Shown here in pieces: positions 10,563 through 20,670 of a stretch of DNA of 21,600 bases. The notes beneath the pieces are model-generated. The model was not told the DNA's origin, did not search any database, and saw only the letters and a list, made by a program, of their open reading frames with translations. Each line of letters starts with the position of its first letter. Position 1 is the stretch's first letter. The DNA comes from Pelargonium nanum (Eukaryota; Streptophyta; Magnoliopsida; Geraniales; Geraniaceae), in assembly GCA_036897485.1 (NCBI GenBank), contig JAYMTF010001736.1:1-21600 (forward strand). The letters are read 5' to 3'. The position numbers and the translations under genes were made by a program.

Positions 10563-10937
10563 TCATACAGCTAAAACTTAAACTGATAATTGCAGTTTCA
10601 ATTTAAATTTTATAATTTTATATTATAACACGCTCTTTCACGCGTAAAATCATTATTGTCTTGCATGTACATGCACAAGTCTGTTTCCTGTAGAGTGTTT
10701 GAAATTTGACACAATGTTAGAATGAGACAGCGAGGACATGTATTTGAGACCTGCTCCATATACAAGTTGACTTGACTTGTGCTGAAATTTTGAAGTAGTT
10801 AGTAATCAATGTAAAGACATGACATGAATTTTTTATCTATGAATCAACTAGGCTATGATATCACATAGAAACTTAACTCGACTTGACCAAATTTAAGTTT
10901 ATAATTAATAATTCAATTTTAATTTTATACTCTAACA
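10563..10937 (-). mobile_element. TRIM-like miniature LTR retrotransposon, reverse orientation
   Basis: Two similar ends of about 66-75 bases, read on the + strand, lie at about 10563-10630 and 10863-10937. Both contain a TTTAA..T.ATAATT block and finish in ATTTTATA..T.TAACA, so on the minus strand they begin TGTTAGAGTATAA-like. Next to the right-hand copy, 10850-10862 (GGCTATGATATCA) resembles the complement of a tRNA-Met primer-binding site, TGGTATCAGAGCC, in the position expected after a 5' LTR on the minus strand. The total of about 375 bases with no coding capacity fits a TRIM (terminal-repeat retrotransposon in miniature). The copy is degenerate, the left end is ragged, and no target-site duplication was found. 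Confidence 0.55.
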
Positions 10938-11385
10938 TAGAGCTGGACAATTCAATTTTGAACCTGTGAAAGCCCGACACCCCATATGCATTTTTACGTA
11001 TTTGAATTGCATAAAATATTTTCAATCAATTTTCAGATTAGTTCGATTTGGATCAGGTTAGTCATTTCCAACCCGAGTCTATAAAAACCTAACACAAATC
11101 GTATCCAAAATTTGAACTGTCATCTATAATCTAACGTGTTGACCCTTGTTAATCGTGTAATCATACATTTCTTTTGTGGCGATTAGAGCTGACAATTTGG
11201 ATTCGAACATACTCTCGGACACATAAAACTCAATCCACATTTTTCAGGTTCAGGTTGCATAAAATGACCCAAATTAGCTTTAAAGAAAAAATGACCCATT
11301 GGGTCGGGACAAGCAAACTCACATGAACTCTCACATTTTACCTATAAAACTCTAAACCCGATCCGAAACTCACAACTCGCACCTT
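10938..11385. mobile_element. Two degenerate copies of a TAGAGCTGACAATTT-ended repeat family
   Basis: TAGAGCTGGACAATTC at 10938-10953 and TAGAGCTGACAATTTGG at 11184-11200 look like the same terminus in direct orientation. The first copy (to about 11183) includes CGTGTTGACCC near 11135-11145. The second (to about 11385) has GACCC/GGGTCGGG-rich sequence. The inverse terminus AAATTGCCAACTCTA ends the repeat in the last intron of the downstream gene, which also contains the inverse GGGTCAACAC motif. No coding region remains. The class is not determined; it resembles a non-autonomous element common in eudicot genomes. Confidence 0.4.
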
Positions 11386-11512
11386 TTGGGTGGCGGTAGG
11401 ACTCGAACCCGGGACCTCTTGTCACTATGACTCTTATACCATGTAAAGAACCAACTCAACTAATAGTTTAAGCTGATAGTTGAAGGTCCAATAATAGTTT
11501 TATACTCTAACA
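11386..11512 (-). mobile_element. LTR plus primer-binding-site fragment of the TRIM family
   Basis: On the minus strand this reads TGTTAGAGTATAAAAC.. for about 70 bases, ends in ..TTCTTTACA, and is followed at once by TGGTATAAGAGTC, a decayed tRNA-Met primer-binding site (intact form TGGTATCAGAGCC). About 15 bases later comes GGTCCCGGGTTCGAGTCC, which matches a tRNA T-arm/B-box. The LTR is clearly related to that of the element at 10563-10937. No partner LTR was found downstream, so this is a partial copy. Confidence 0.6.
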
Positions 11513-12600
11513 ACTCCTTAACTAAGTTACTAATCAATGATATGCTTGTCTTTATCCATCTCATTATCACAAAGTATGGTATTAAGCCATAAACAGGGCG
11601 TGCACTTGAGTCGTGCACCGACGTAGAGCCCAACCAGAACCATCACAAGTCCATCTCAGACACAATGCATTGGGCCAATTTCCAAAAATAGGATTGTTAG
11701 GTGTATTTGAGCTTACCATACACATTTACTTATTTTAGGTTGAGAGATACGATGTTTTTGTTCGGCGATTTATTAGGATTTGGGAAACGATAGTGACAGC
11801 TTGAAAATGACTAATATGGAAATTTGTAAAATATGGACCAAATATTACGGGGAGCAGAAAATCATGGAGATTATCTATCTATAATATAGTAATAAAGTTG
11901 ATGGCGCCGAGGAGCAGTTGGATTCTACAATAATAGTAGTAATTAATCTATTTTATGCATGATGTTCAATAATTTATTTTTTCTATAACTATTTGAGGTA
12001 CCAATAATTATAAACGTCAAATTCTCTATAAAATGTTCTTTTGTTTAGTCATATATGTTTAGGTTTAAAATATATAACTTTCATCAAAAAAAATTTTGTG
12101 GGCAACATAACTTAGCACAAACACTATATGTTTAGATATCATGTTGAAAAGCTGATCATGATACACTTACGAACACAAAACATCAATACAATATCTTTAA
12201 CACATTAACTCAACGAAGTGTGTTGGCACGATACTATCCAACAATTTGAACGATTGAACCAGCACACTTACACGTTTCCAAGATTATTTTATAATTACAC
12301 TTTTAAGTGTGCATGTTGGACGTGTTGATCAGCGTGTCACAACATGTACGACTAACTAATCACATGTGCACATTTTGAATGTCCAAACAAACGCTACATA
12401 ATCTCTAAACATGTTAGGCTCTCTACCGCGTGAATCTCGTATCGTGTTGTGCGTTACAACATGAACTATACTATAGTACAATTTATTTATTTATGGAAAA
12501 ACCGATAAGTACAATGCTGGGTCCTCATAATTTAATTCTACCACTCCTAGGAATATACAATTAATCTTTGTACCAAACGCCACCTCCCACTAATTTACTC
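11513..12600. other. Intergenic region with degenerate repeats
   Basis: No gene seen. From about 12170 to 12470 the sequence is rich in variants of CGTGTTG/CACGTT (for example GTGTTGGCACGATA and GGACGTGTTGATCAGCGTGTCACAAC). This recalls the CGTGTT-rich repeat in the last intron of the downstream gene and suggests another decayed relative. The remainder is AT-rich and featureless by eye. Confidence 0.4.
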
Positions 12601-13010
12601 CACGTCACCATCTCCATTTTCTGTTCTGCTAACATGCGCCGAGAAAACCAAAACCTCCTATCCTCTTCTGACCAAACTCCTTCCCTCACCCTCTCGATCA
12701 TCGACACTTGTCCATCACACTATGTTGTTTGACTCCATCAGTACACGTGTCCGCCGATCGAGGACCGACTGTTGGCGAATTGTACGGGTTGGACTTGACA
12801 CCTGACACCACCAACACAACACTCACTCTCTGTTTCTGTTTCTCTTTTTGACAGACCAAAACGTTAGAGCTGACGAGAAAATAAAACCTCAACGTTCGCT
12901 ACAATGACTTCTTAGCTAACGCTCACACTTAGTTCTTGTCGCTCATCAATATTGTTTCCTTTTCTATTTCAAGAAAATTTGATTGTACATTTAGTACAGT
13001 AGCTGAGAAA
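12601..13010 (+). promoter_or_regulatory. Upstream region of the NT-C2 gene with a G-box/ABRE and short uORFs
   Basis: ACACGTGTCC at 12743-12752 contains the ACGTG core of G-box/ABRE elements, about 260 bases before the start codon. CT-rich sequence, typical of plant leaders, occupies about 12815-12850. A four-codon frame ATG-ACT-TCT-TAG at 12904-12915 would be a minimal uORF if the leader includes it. A 27-codon frame starts at 12722. I see no clear TATA box, so the transcription start is unknown. Confidence 0.35.
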
Positions 13011-16000
13011 ATGTTCAGGTTGAGCAGGAACAAGGCAGCTAAATCTGGGGACAGGCTTGATTTCCAATTCTCCAACTTTAAGGTTCTTCAGGTGTGTTTT
13101 GATCCATTATTTGTTTATTTATGGGTTTTGAAGCTTTTTAATGATCATGGGTTTTTGTTGTTTTACTGTTTTGGGATGTGAATCAAGCTGTCCAAATTTG
13201 TTCTAAATTTAGAAGCTTTTTCAGTTTTTATGTTATGTATAGTGCAATTGAAGTGAATTGTAGGTTGGAGAATTTATTATTACCCAATATGATGCTTTAG
13301 ACTTCTAGTTCATTTGATTTATGAGAAAAGTTGGGATTTTTAGAACTACTTTATGATAATGTTTCTGTTCTAAAATGGGTAAATGACTTTATTAGAATTT
13401 ATGTGATAAATGAAGGGATTTGATGAAAAGTAGACAAGAAGACTTTTTTTTGGAATTTTGTGATAGATCGACTGATCGATTGTGTGGCCCATTGTAGTTA
13501 TTAGCTACATTTTCAAGTTATTTGTCATGCTCTTGCTTTTTATGAAAGAACCTTGAATTTATTATGAATTTTTGAAGAGAAGAACAGTTCCTGGAGAACT
13601 GTTTTGAGTGTTATTTGTTGTTCGGTTGAGTGCATGTTAGGTTTTAGAAGATGGGTTCTTAGTAAGTTCACACTTGTTGCTTAAAACATGTTCTGTTTAG
13701 AACCTGGTCTAAAATGGGTAAAAGATTTTATTAGAACTCGTGTGATAGATAGATCAATTGTTCGATCATGTGACCCATTGCAGTTATAAGCTAGATTTTC
13801 TAGTTTTTTTGTCATGCCTCTTGCTTTTTATGCAAGAAACTTGAAATTATATTGAGTTTTTGAAGAGCAGAATGGTTCCCAGAGAACTGTATTGAGGGCT
13901 ATTTGTTGTTCCGTTGAGTGCATGCTAGCTTTTAGAAGATGGGTTCTCGGTAAGTTCACACTTTTTGCTTATTACATGTTTTTTTTTTTGGTTGTTGATA
14001 GGTACCTAAAGGATGGGACAAGCTGTTTGTGTCTATAGTCTCTGTGGAGACTGGAAAAACAATTACGAAGTCAAGCAAAGCACTTGTGCGGAATGGAAGA
14101 TGTGAATGGACGGATACTCTTTCGGAGTCTATATGGGTTCCCCAGAATGAATCCTCGAAGGAGCTCGATGATTGCCTCTTTAAGTTTGTTGTTGCCATGG
14201 TACTTTTATCTTTGTTAACGAGAACTCTAGAAAGTTGCAAATGCTTGTTCTAGTTATCCACTTTTTAGATTTATTGTTTAATTACAATGATCATAGGGAT
14301 CAGCGAGATCCGGGATCCTTGGAGAGGCTACTATCAATATGACAGGTTATATGAGTTCCGATGGTTCTGTTCCGGTTTCACTGCCGCTGAAGAAGAGCAG
14401 TTCCGGGACGATTTTACAAGTGAGTTTTACAGCTGTGAGCTTAACGTCTTTTTTTGCTTGGTACGTTGAATTTTATGTCCGTTTTTATGGTACTATGTTT
14501 GAGATCAGATGTGAATGGCCAGACTTTCCTCAAAATTAATCAAGCTTAAATACTCATGATTTTGAAAATAGGCCTTTGCTCAGCTTGTGAATGTGGGAGC
14601 TTGATGTTGACGTTATTTTTTCTCATTTGTAATGCATTTAAATGCTTTAAAACCTTAATGGGGGTGAATAACTAGTTTGTATGCACGATTATGTTCTTGT
14701 TTGGAATCTTCTTTGTCACTATGTCTCTGCAATTGCTCGTTGGTATCAGCATTATAAGAATACGGTGCCATTCTTCTTCCTTGGCCCTTGTATATCATAC
14801 TCGTACAATAATTAACCCATAAGTTGCATGGAGTTGAAGTCCTAGACAACGATATTTTATTCTTGCTTAGCATCCTATTATATCTGTGAAATTCTTGTAT
14901 ATCCGAAATTAAGCAATCGATATGTGCAAATGGGGTTTTTATTAAGAACGGAAACACAATTGTTTATATTTAAGTGATCGCAATATACTTTCCTCGGAAG
15001 ATAGCTAGAAGAGGGGTTAATGTAAACTTCAAAGTTGAAAAGTTTATGCTCTTTTCTGTCTGACGTTTCAGGTTGAGATCCATTGCCTGGCTCCAAGAAC
15101 AAAACTCAGGTCTGTATTATAAGGCGGATGCATTTTAACTCTTGTTCTTACGTTTTTTTTTGCTCTTCATCATTATGAAATTGTCAGACATTTTTTAGGG
15201 ATGGAGAGTCAAAAGAGACGAATTCCCATGTGGAGGAACTGAAGGCAGATTCTCAAGCAACGGATGTGAAGTCTGACGTGTCTGATGGTGTTTCTGCACA
15301 GAGTGCAAGATCTTCCTCCAGTAAAGATACGGGCTCAGCCTCACATCCAGGAGAACCCGAGAGTAGGGTATGGTCACATTTTCCTATCAAAATTGGCTGT
15401 ACTGTTTGATCTTTTGAAATTTAGAAACCTGAAAATTGGACTCAGAGGCTATAGTCTCCGAATCCTTGTCCTTTAAAGACATTGGGATGCACCTAGGCAC
15501 GGCCTTAGATTAGCATTTTAGAGTATACTTGTCTTGTCTATAGCGTTATTGTTCTAAATGCATTCACATATGCCAGAATCTTGTAGATTACGTGTCATAG
15601 AATTATCATGAAATAACTAGCAACTCGGGTCAATTACATTGGATGGATCCTATACATTTTTTCTTGGGCTAATAAGAACACTCTTAATTCATCACCATCT
15701 ATGTCTGAAACTAATTTCATCTTCGCTCTATTCTATAGGAAACCAGTTTCTCAGCGTCCGGATCACACGACAGCTATGACTCAGCAGAGGGTTTTCTAAG
15801 CAGGGAAAATTTCTCACCCACCGCCAACATAAGAGCGAATGGGCACAACCTGCGACAAGATTCCTCTAGCTCTCATGGAAATTATCCTGCGGATGATGCT
15901 TTTCAATCACACATGTCATCATTTAATTCACAACCATCAGGATCAGGAAACCATTCCCTGAACAACCGGCAAGACCAACCCACTTCACTTTTGAGGGTTT

Positions 16001-19000
16001 CTAGTTCTAATAAGAACCTTTTAGAAGCCGCAGAAGATGCTATTCAAGAGCTTCGTGCAGAAGCTAAGATGTGGGAGAGGAATGCTCGAAAGCTTATGTT
16101 GGATTTGGATATGTTGAGGGAAGAGTTCTCTACTCAGTCCAAAAATCAGGCTAATTTGGAAATGAATCTTTCAGCAACACGCGCAGAGTGCGATGGTTTG
16201 AGAAAAGAGGTGGAACGGTTAACATTGTTGTCAGAAAAGTCAGCACCCGTGGAGTATTCGACATTTCAACAAGAGGGTGCAAGCAATTTTCAGAAGGAAA
16301 TGGAAAATGAGATCAAGTTTCTGAGAGAATCCAATGCCAATTTGGCCTTGCAGTTGAAAAGAAGTCAAGAATCGAACATCGAGTTTGTTTCTCTTCTTCA
16401 AGAGCTTGAACACGAGAAGTTAGTAGTACAATCCAAATCCAATGACATGGAGAATTCTATGCGGGAAAAGATAGAAGAAAACGATACGTTAACTACTCAG
16501 TTGCAACAATTGCAAGACTCGGAGAAGAGTTTGCAAGTTAAGGTGCAAATGCTCGAACAAGCCTTGGAGGACAAAAACCATATAATACAGAATGGTGGAA
16601 TTTGCAACCATGAAACCCTTTCAGATATTGAGGCAGAATACACAAATAAGCTATCCACCAAAGAAGACGAAATATTCAGGTTAGAAGCAAAATTGTCCGA
16701 GTCACTCAAACGACCCGAGTCTAGTGATGGAGGCAATGCTGATATGATCAGAGAAATGGAGGCCTTGCAAGACAAAGTGCAAGAGCTAGAAAGAGACTGC
16801 AACGAGTTGACTGACGAAAACTTGGAGCTCTTATTCAAGCTTAAGGAGGTCAATAACAGTTCCAATCGGGTATGCTCTTCTTGCATGAAATCTCTTAATG
16901 GCTTTGAAGCTGAAGTGGGCAAACAAAAAGCCCGGGGTCATCATCAAGAAGATAATCTGAATATGAAAGTGCTTGGGGAGATTGAAGAAGGTTGCGATCT
17001 TTATGTTCAAGAACTCGAGAGACTAAAAATGGAGCTGGAGCTCCAAGTTGCTGAATTGGGGACTGAATTAAATGATAAAAGGTCCGAGATAGCGAAACTG
17101 AAGGCTAACTTGTTGTCAAAAGAAGAGGCCATCGCGACACTTAGACAAAGTCAAAGCGAGTTACAATCTCATGTCACCGGTCTTGAGAAAGAGAAAATCC
17201 ATCTCGAAGAAAACATGAAAGCTGTTGTGAGGGAAAGTGATATCACCTCGAAATGTTTGAATGATTTGCAAAATGATTTGGCGGCGCTTAGCAGCAGCGT
17301 CGGTACCCATGTTTCTGCCAATAAGATGCTCGAAAGAAAGTCTTCAGAACTCGAAAGTGGTAAATGTGAACTGCAGCTTCGTCTATTAGAGTTGGAAGAA
17401 GAAAATGTGCAGTTTTCGGGATTCATTTCCAGTCTTGAAGCTGAACTAAGGCAATTGACCGATGATAGCGAGTCCGGAAGAATGGAACGAGAGCATTTTA
17501 AATCTCTTTCTGAGAATCTGCAGGACGAGATCACAAGATTAAGAAATGAGATGGAGACTCAACAGGTGGTCCTAAAACAAGAACTGCAGGACACGCATAG
17601 TAGGTGGTCGGAGGTTGAAGAAGAGTGTGAATATTTGAGAAGAGCAAATCCCGAGCTGCATGAAATTGCTGAGAAGCTCATTGAAGAATGCAGTACTCTT
17701 CGGAAAACAAATGGAGAGTTGAGAGAGCAAAACCTAGAGTTAAAGGAGAATTGTACACTGTTGGAGGCCAAATTGAGGGAATCAAGTGAACGTTTTTCGA
17801 AATGTTGTGAAAAAGTAGTGATTTTAGAGGAAAATCTTTCCTCAGTGTTGGAAGATATTGCCTCCAAGGAGAAAAATATGACTTCAGAGTTAGATGCACT
17901 TCTTGAGGAAAACCGAAATCTCAAAGAAAAACTTGTTCTGGAAGAAAGCTTGTTAAATGAAATGTATATGGAGAAAGCGATGGAAGTTGAGAATCTTCAA
18001 CAAGATGTACAACACCTAACTAAGAAAATTTCTGCTTGTTATGAAGAAAAAGACAGAACAATTAGTGATGCTATGCATGAAGTAGCGGGCTTACGTGAAG
18101 ACAAAGGCAAACTCGAATCTTCCCTTCAAGAAGTCCAATCAAAATTGAAATGGACCGAGAGCGAGCTCAATGCTGTCCATATGGAATCTGACGAGAAGAT
18201 AGAAGGATTGAGGGCTGAGCTATCCGTCTCCAAACAGAACCAAGCAATGTTGATGGCTGATCATGAAAAAGTTACAAGTTTATTGGAGAGCTTCAGATCG
18301 AGTGAAGAGAAATTTAAGACCGCTGTGAACAGTCTTGAATTGAAGCTCACTGTGTCTGAATATGAACGGCAACAACTTCTAGAAGAAACTTCCAACGTAA
18401 AGGTTCAGCTTCAGAAAATGTCACTTCTTCAAGATGAAGTATTTGCCCTTAAGAACGAGCTTGCAGCTACCAAATTCGACAAAGAGAAATTGGAAGGTTC
18501 TTTGCATTTAATATCCGGAGAATGTGAAGAACTAAAGGAAGAAAAGATTTTACTAGCGGAGAAAATGTCTACCTTGCAAGCAGCTCGTACTGAGTTAGAG
18601 GAGTGCAAACGTAGTAGAGTTGCCTTAGAGGAACAACTTCAGCAAGTGGAGAGCGATCTTTTGGAAAAAGAGGCATTGTGTGTTCACGAGGCTGATCTTA
18701 AAAATGAACTTAACCGGATTAGCAGAACCAACAGTCAATTTCAGAGGAAGATTCAACAACTTGAGAAGGAAAAAGATGAGTGCTTAACAAAAAGTCGTGC
18801 CCTTGAAGAAGAACTCAAATTGATGAAGGAAGAAAGACAGAATCAAAGGGAATCCGGAAGTACAAAGGTTCACAGTGTGTCTAAAACCAATGCCAAAGTT
18901 AGTCCTATTCGGGAAGAAACGAAGTTATCAAAGGTTGTTGATTTAGCTTCTTCGATTGCATGCTAAAAGTTAATGTTCATAGACTATAAACTAAAAAAAT

Positions 19001-20670
19001 TGCATTTCATATCTTGTTGTTCTGTTTTATAGAATGAAATCGCGAAGAGCACCAATCACCATCGGGACAATAGGAGGAAGGCATCTTCGAGAAATGATCA
19101 ACCACAAGAACTCGTGAAAGATCGACACAAGGCATACAACATTCAACATCATAAAGAGGTTAGAAACCTACAATTTTCAACTTATTTAATTTTATCGCGG
19201 CTTTAAATGTAAGTGTTTCTTTGAGTTTGTTCATGTATCATGTTGATTTCTTTATGAATGTATCCAACTGAAGAAGAATCTTCCTATAGCAAATATTTTA
19301 TCTAACTCTTCAAGGCTTATGATTCTATTTTCTCTAATTTCTCTTCAGGGTGGTAACGGATCTGGTATTCATGATCAACATTTTCAGGCAGTTGATACCG
19401 ATTCTTTTTCAAAGATCCTGTCACTTGAAAACGAACTTGCCCAGGCTATGGAAGCAAATAAGACCTACAAAGCTCAGCTTAATAGGTAAGCATAAGTATA
19501 TCACATAAGGCTTCAGATTATACACATTATTATGTTAACCAGCACACACGACAAGAAATTACCGTGTTTGGGGTCAACACATTTTGGTTTTTTTTATTTT
19601 ATATTATATCAGCAAAAGTACCAACTTGTATTGATAAAGATCCCGAGAAGGGATCAAAGGTACATACACCCGAGAAAACGGAAAAAATGATAGTGAAATG
19701 AAATTACAATAGAACAAAAACACTAGAGGGAAAACTCCAGCTTGAAAAGGACCAAGAAATTGAGTCCAATGTTCCTTTGTATTTGGCAAGGACAGTCAAG
19801 TAAGAGAAGTTTTGGATCTTGCCAAGAGTGGTCTGAGGTTGGTGGGTCACACATTTTGTAATTGTGTCGGTTTGTATTGGGCCTCCAAAGCACCGTGTTG
19901 TGACAAGCCCGACACGCTCGCTTAAGGGTATAATTGTAAATTAATAATAATAACGTGTCAAGCGTGTTGTTCTATTGTATAGAATGTGTAGGGTTGTGTT
20001 CATGTCAATCGTGTCGTGTTAACACGGTCGTTATTGTGTTAAGCTTGTCATCTTCGTTTTTCGTTTTCATAAATGTGTTGTGTTCGTGTTGGACCGTGCG
20101 GCATAATTACTAAACATATTGTGTTCGTGTTAGGTCGTGTTGCACACAAACAACCTTCAACACGACTTGCACGCATGCACAAATTGCCAACTCTACACAC
20201 TACCTTTAATGGTATCTATATTTTGTTATAGTTGGCAAAAATATGCTACATGGACTAGCTGAGTATGATATATATTGTTGACAAGTTTATAGCAATCTTG
20301 ATAAAGCTACTGAATAGTAAAAACAATATTACTAGGACATGAATGTGTATAGCAACTTAGGTTGCGTTAGAGGTAAATGATGATAAATTATGTATACATA
20401 CAACATGCTTCTTCATCTAAATTGAGAATCTCATTTCAAATACTATTTTCTTGCAGATTAATGTCAGAAAACCGAAGCAATAACGGTGATAGTGAAATAG
20501 TGACGAAAGAAAGATTTGAGCGAACAAAATCATCCCTAGAGACAGAATTGAAAGACATTCGCGAGCGATACTTGAACATGAGCCTTCAATATGCGGAAGT
20601 AGAAGCCGAACGTGAGGAACTTGTAATGAAGCTCAAGGCGGCCAAGAATGGGAAGAGATGGTTTTCATGA
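13011..20670 (+). CDS. NT-C2 domain, long coiled-coil protein (plant myosin-heavy-chain-like family)
   Basis: Predicted exons are 13011-13091, 14002-14199, 14297-14419, 15072-15109, 15199-15367, 15739-18933, 19033-19158, 19349-19485 and 20457-20670. They join in frame to 1426 aa. Residues about 1-145 (MFRLSRNKAAKSG, WDKLFVSIVSVETGKT, GSARSGILGEATINM, LPLKK) form an NT-C2/EEIG1-EHBP1-type C2 domain, thought to bind membranes or partners. A Ser-rich linker (about 150-290) contains SHDSYDSAEGF. Residues about 295-1245 are nearly continuous heptad coiled coil rich in Glu, Lys and Leu, broken by a CxxC (C582/C585). A basic, His-rich segment follows, then a last coiled coil ending KAAKNGKRWFS, which looks like a conserved family tail. 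Relatives are annotated as sporulation-specific-protein-15-like or myosin-heavy-chain-related, though they have no motor domain. A role as an elongated scaffold is inferred. The ATG at 13011 is the first in frame. Retaining intron 6 (18934-19032) would stop translation at 18966. Confidence 0.92.
13370..13980 (+). repeat. Diverged tandem duplication inside intron 1 of the NT-C2 gene
   Basis: CTAAAATGGGTAAA opens both units, at 13370 and 13709. They then run in parallel (GTCATGC..CTTGCTTTTTATG, GAGAACTG, TTGTTGTTC.GTTGAGTGCATG, TTTAGAAGATGGGTTCT, AAGTTCACACTT) to ACATGTT at about 13694 and 13980. The first unit is about 325 bases and the second 272. Most of the difference is one segment of about 54 bases in the first unit, lying between two TGTGATA repeats. 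The duplication is intronic and does not include a splice site. Confidence 0.9.
18934..19032 (+). other. NT-C2 gene intron 6: retention would truncate the protein
   Basis: The donor AAG|GTTGTT is weaker than the usual GTAAG. The 99-base intron is open from the exon for ten codons (VVDLASSIAC) before the TAA at 18964-18966. Splicing restores frame with NEIAKSTNHHRD. A retained transcript would lack the 158-residue C-terminal part, including the KNGKRWFS tail. Whether this happens is inference. Confidence 0.5.
19530..20195. mobile_element. CGTGTT-rich repeat in the last intron of the NT-C2 gene
   Basis: The intron 19486-20456 contains a repeat ending in AAATTGCCAACTCTA at 20181-20195, the inverse of the termini seen at 10938 and 11184. 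Inside are many CGTGTT/CGTGTCG units, including near-identical TGTGTTCGTGTT segments at about 20080-20091 and 20120-20131. The left end is uncertain (near 19530). It is interrupted by the retroposon at 19587-19843. No coding region is left. Confidence 0.45.
19587..19843 (-). mobile_element. Short antisense poly(A) retroposon with target-site duplication
   Basis: GGGTCAACACATTTTG at 19571-19586 and GGGTCACACATTTTG at 19844-19858 flank this segment and differ by a single base, as expected of a target-site duplication. Just inside the left copy is a T-rich run (19588-19612), which on the minus strand is a 3' poly(A)-like tail. The 257-base body is unrelated to the surrounding CGTGTT repeat. Poly(A) tail plus a 15-16-base duplication is the hallmark of LINE-machinery insertion. 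The body may be a 5'-truncated LINE 3' end, a SINE-like element or an mRNA fragment; the minus-strand reading frame (19604-19789) has no domain I recognise. Confidence 0.6.

Noticed and set aside
12698..12892. Minus-strand open frame upstream of the NT-C2 gene
   Set aside because: It has no motif, is short and lies over the probable promoter/leader of the + strand gene.
12936..13010. In-frame upstream extension of the NT-C2 protein from a TTG codon
   Set aside because: There is no in-frame ATG before 13011, and MFRLSRNKAAKSG is a natural start for this family.
16497..17924. Several minus-strand open frames rich in Ser and Leu within the large exon
   Set aside because: They are the typical antisense product of a Glu/Leu-rich coiled-coil coding sequence.
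92..20670. The three genes as a biosynthetic cluster or new system
   Set aside because: They belong to unrelated processes, are well spaced with repeats between them, and show no shared regulatory pattern; chance adjacency is the simplest view.
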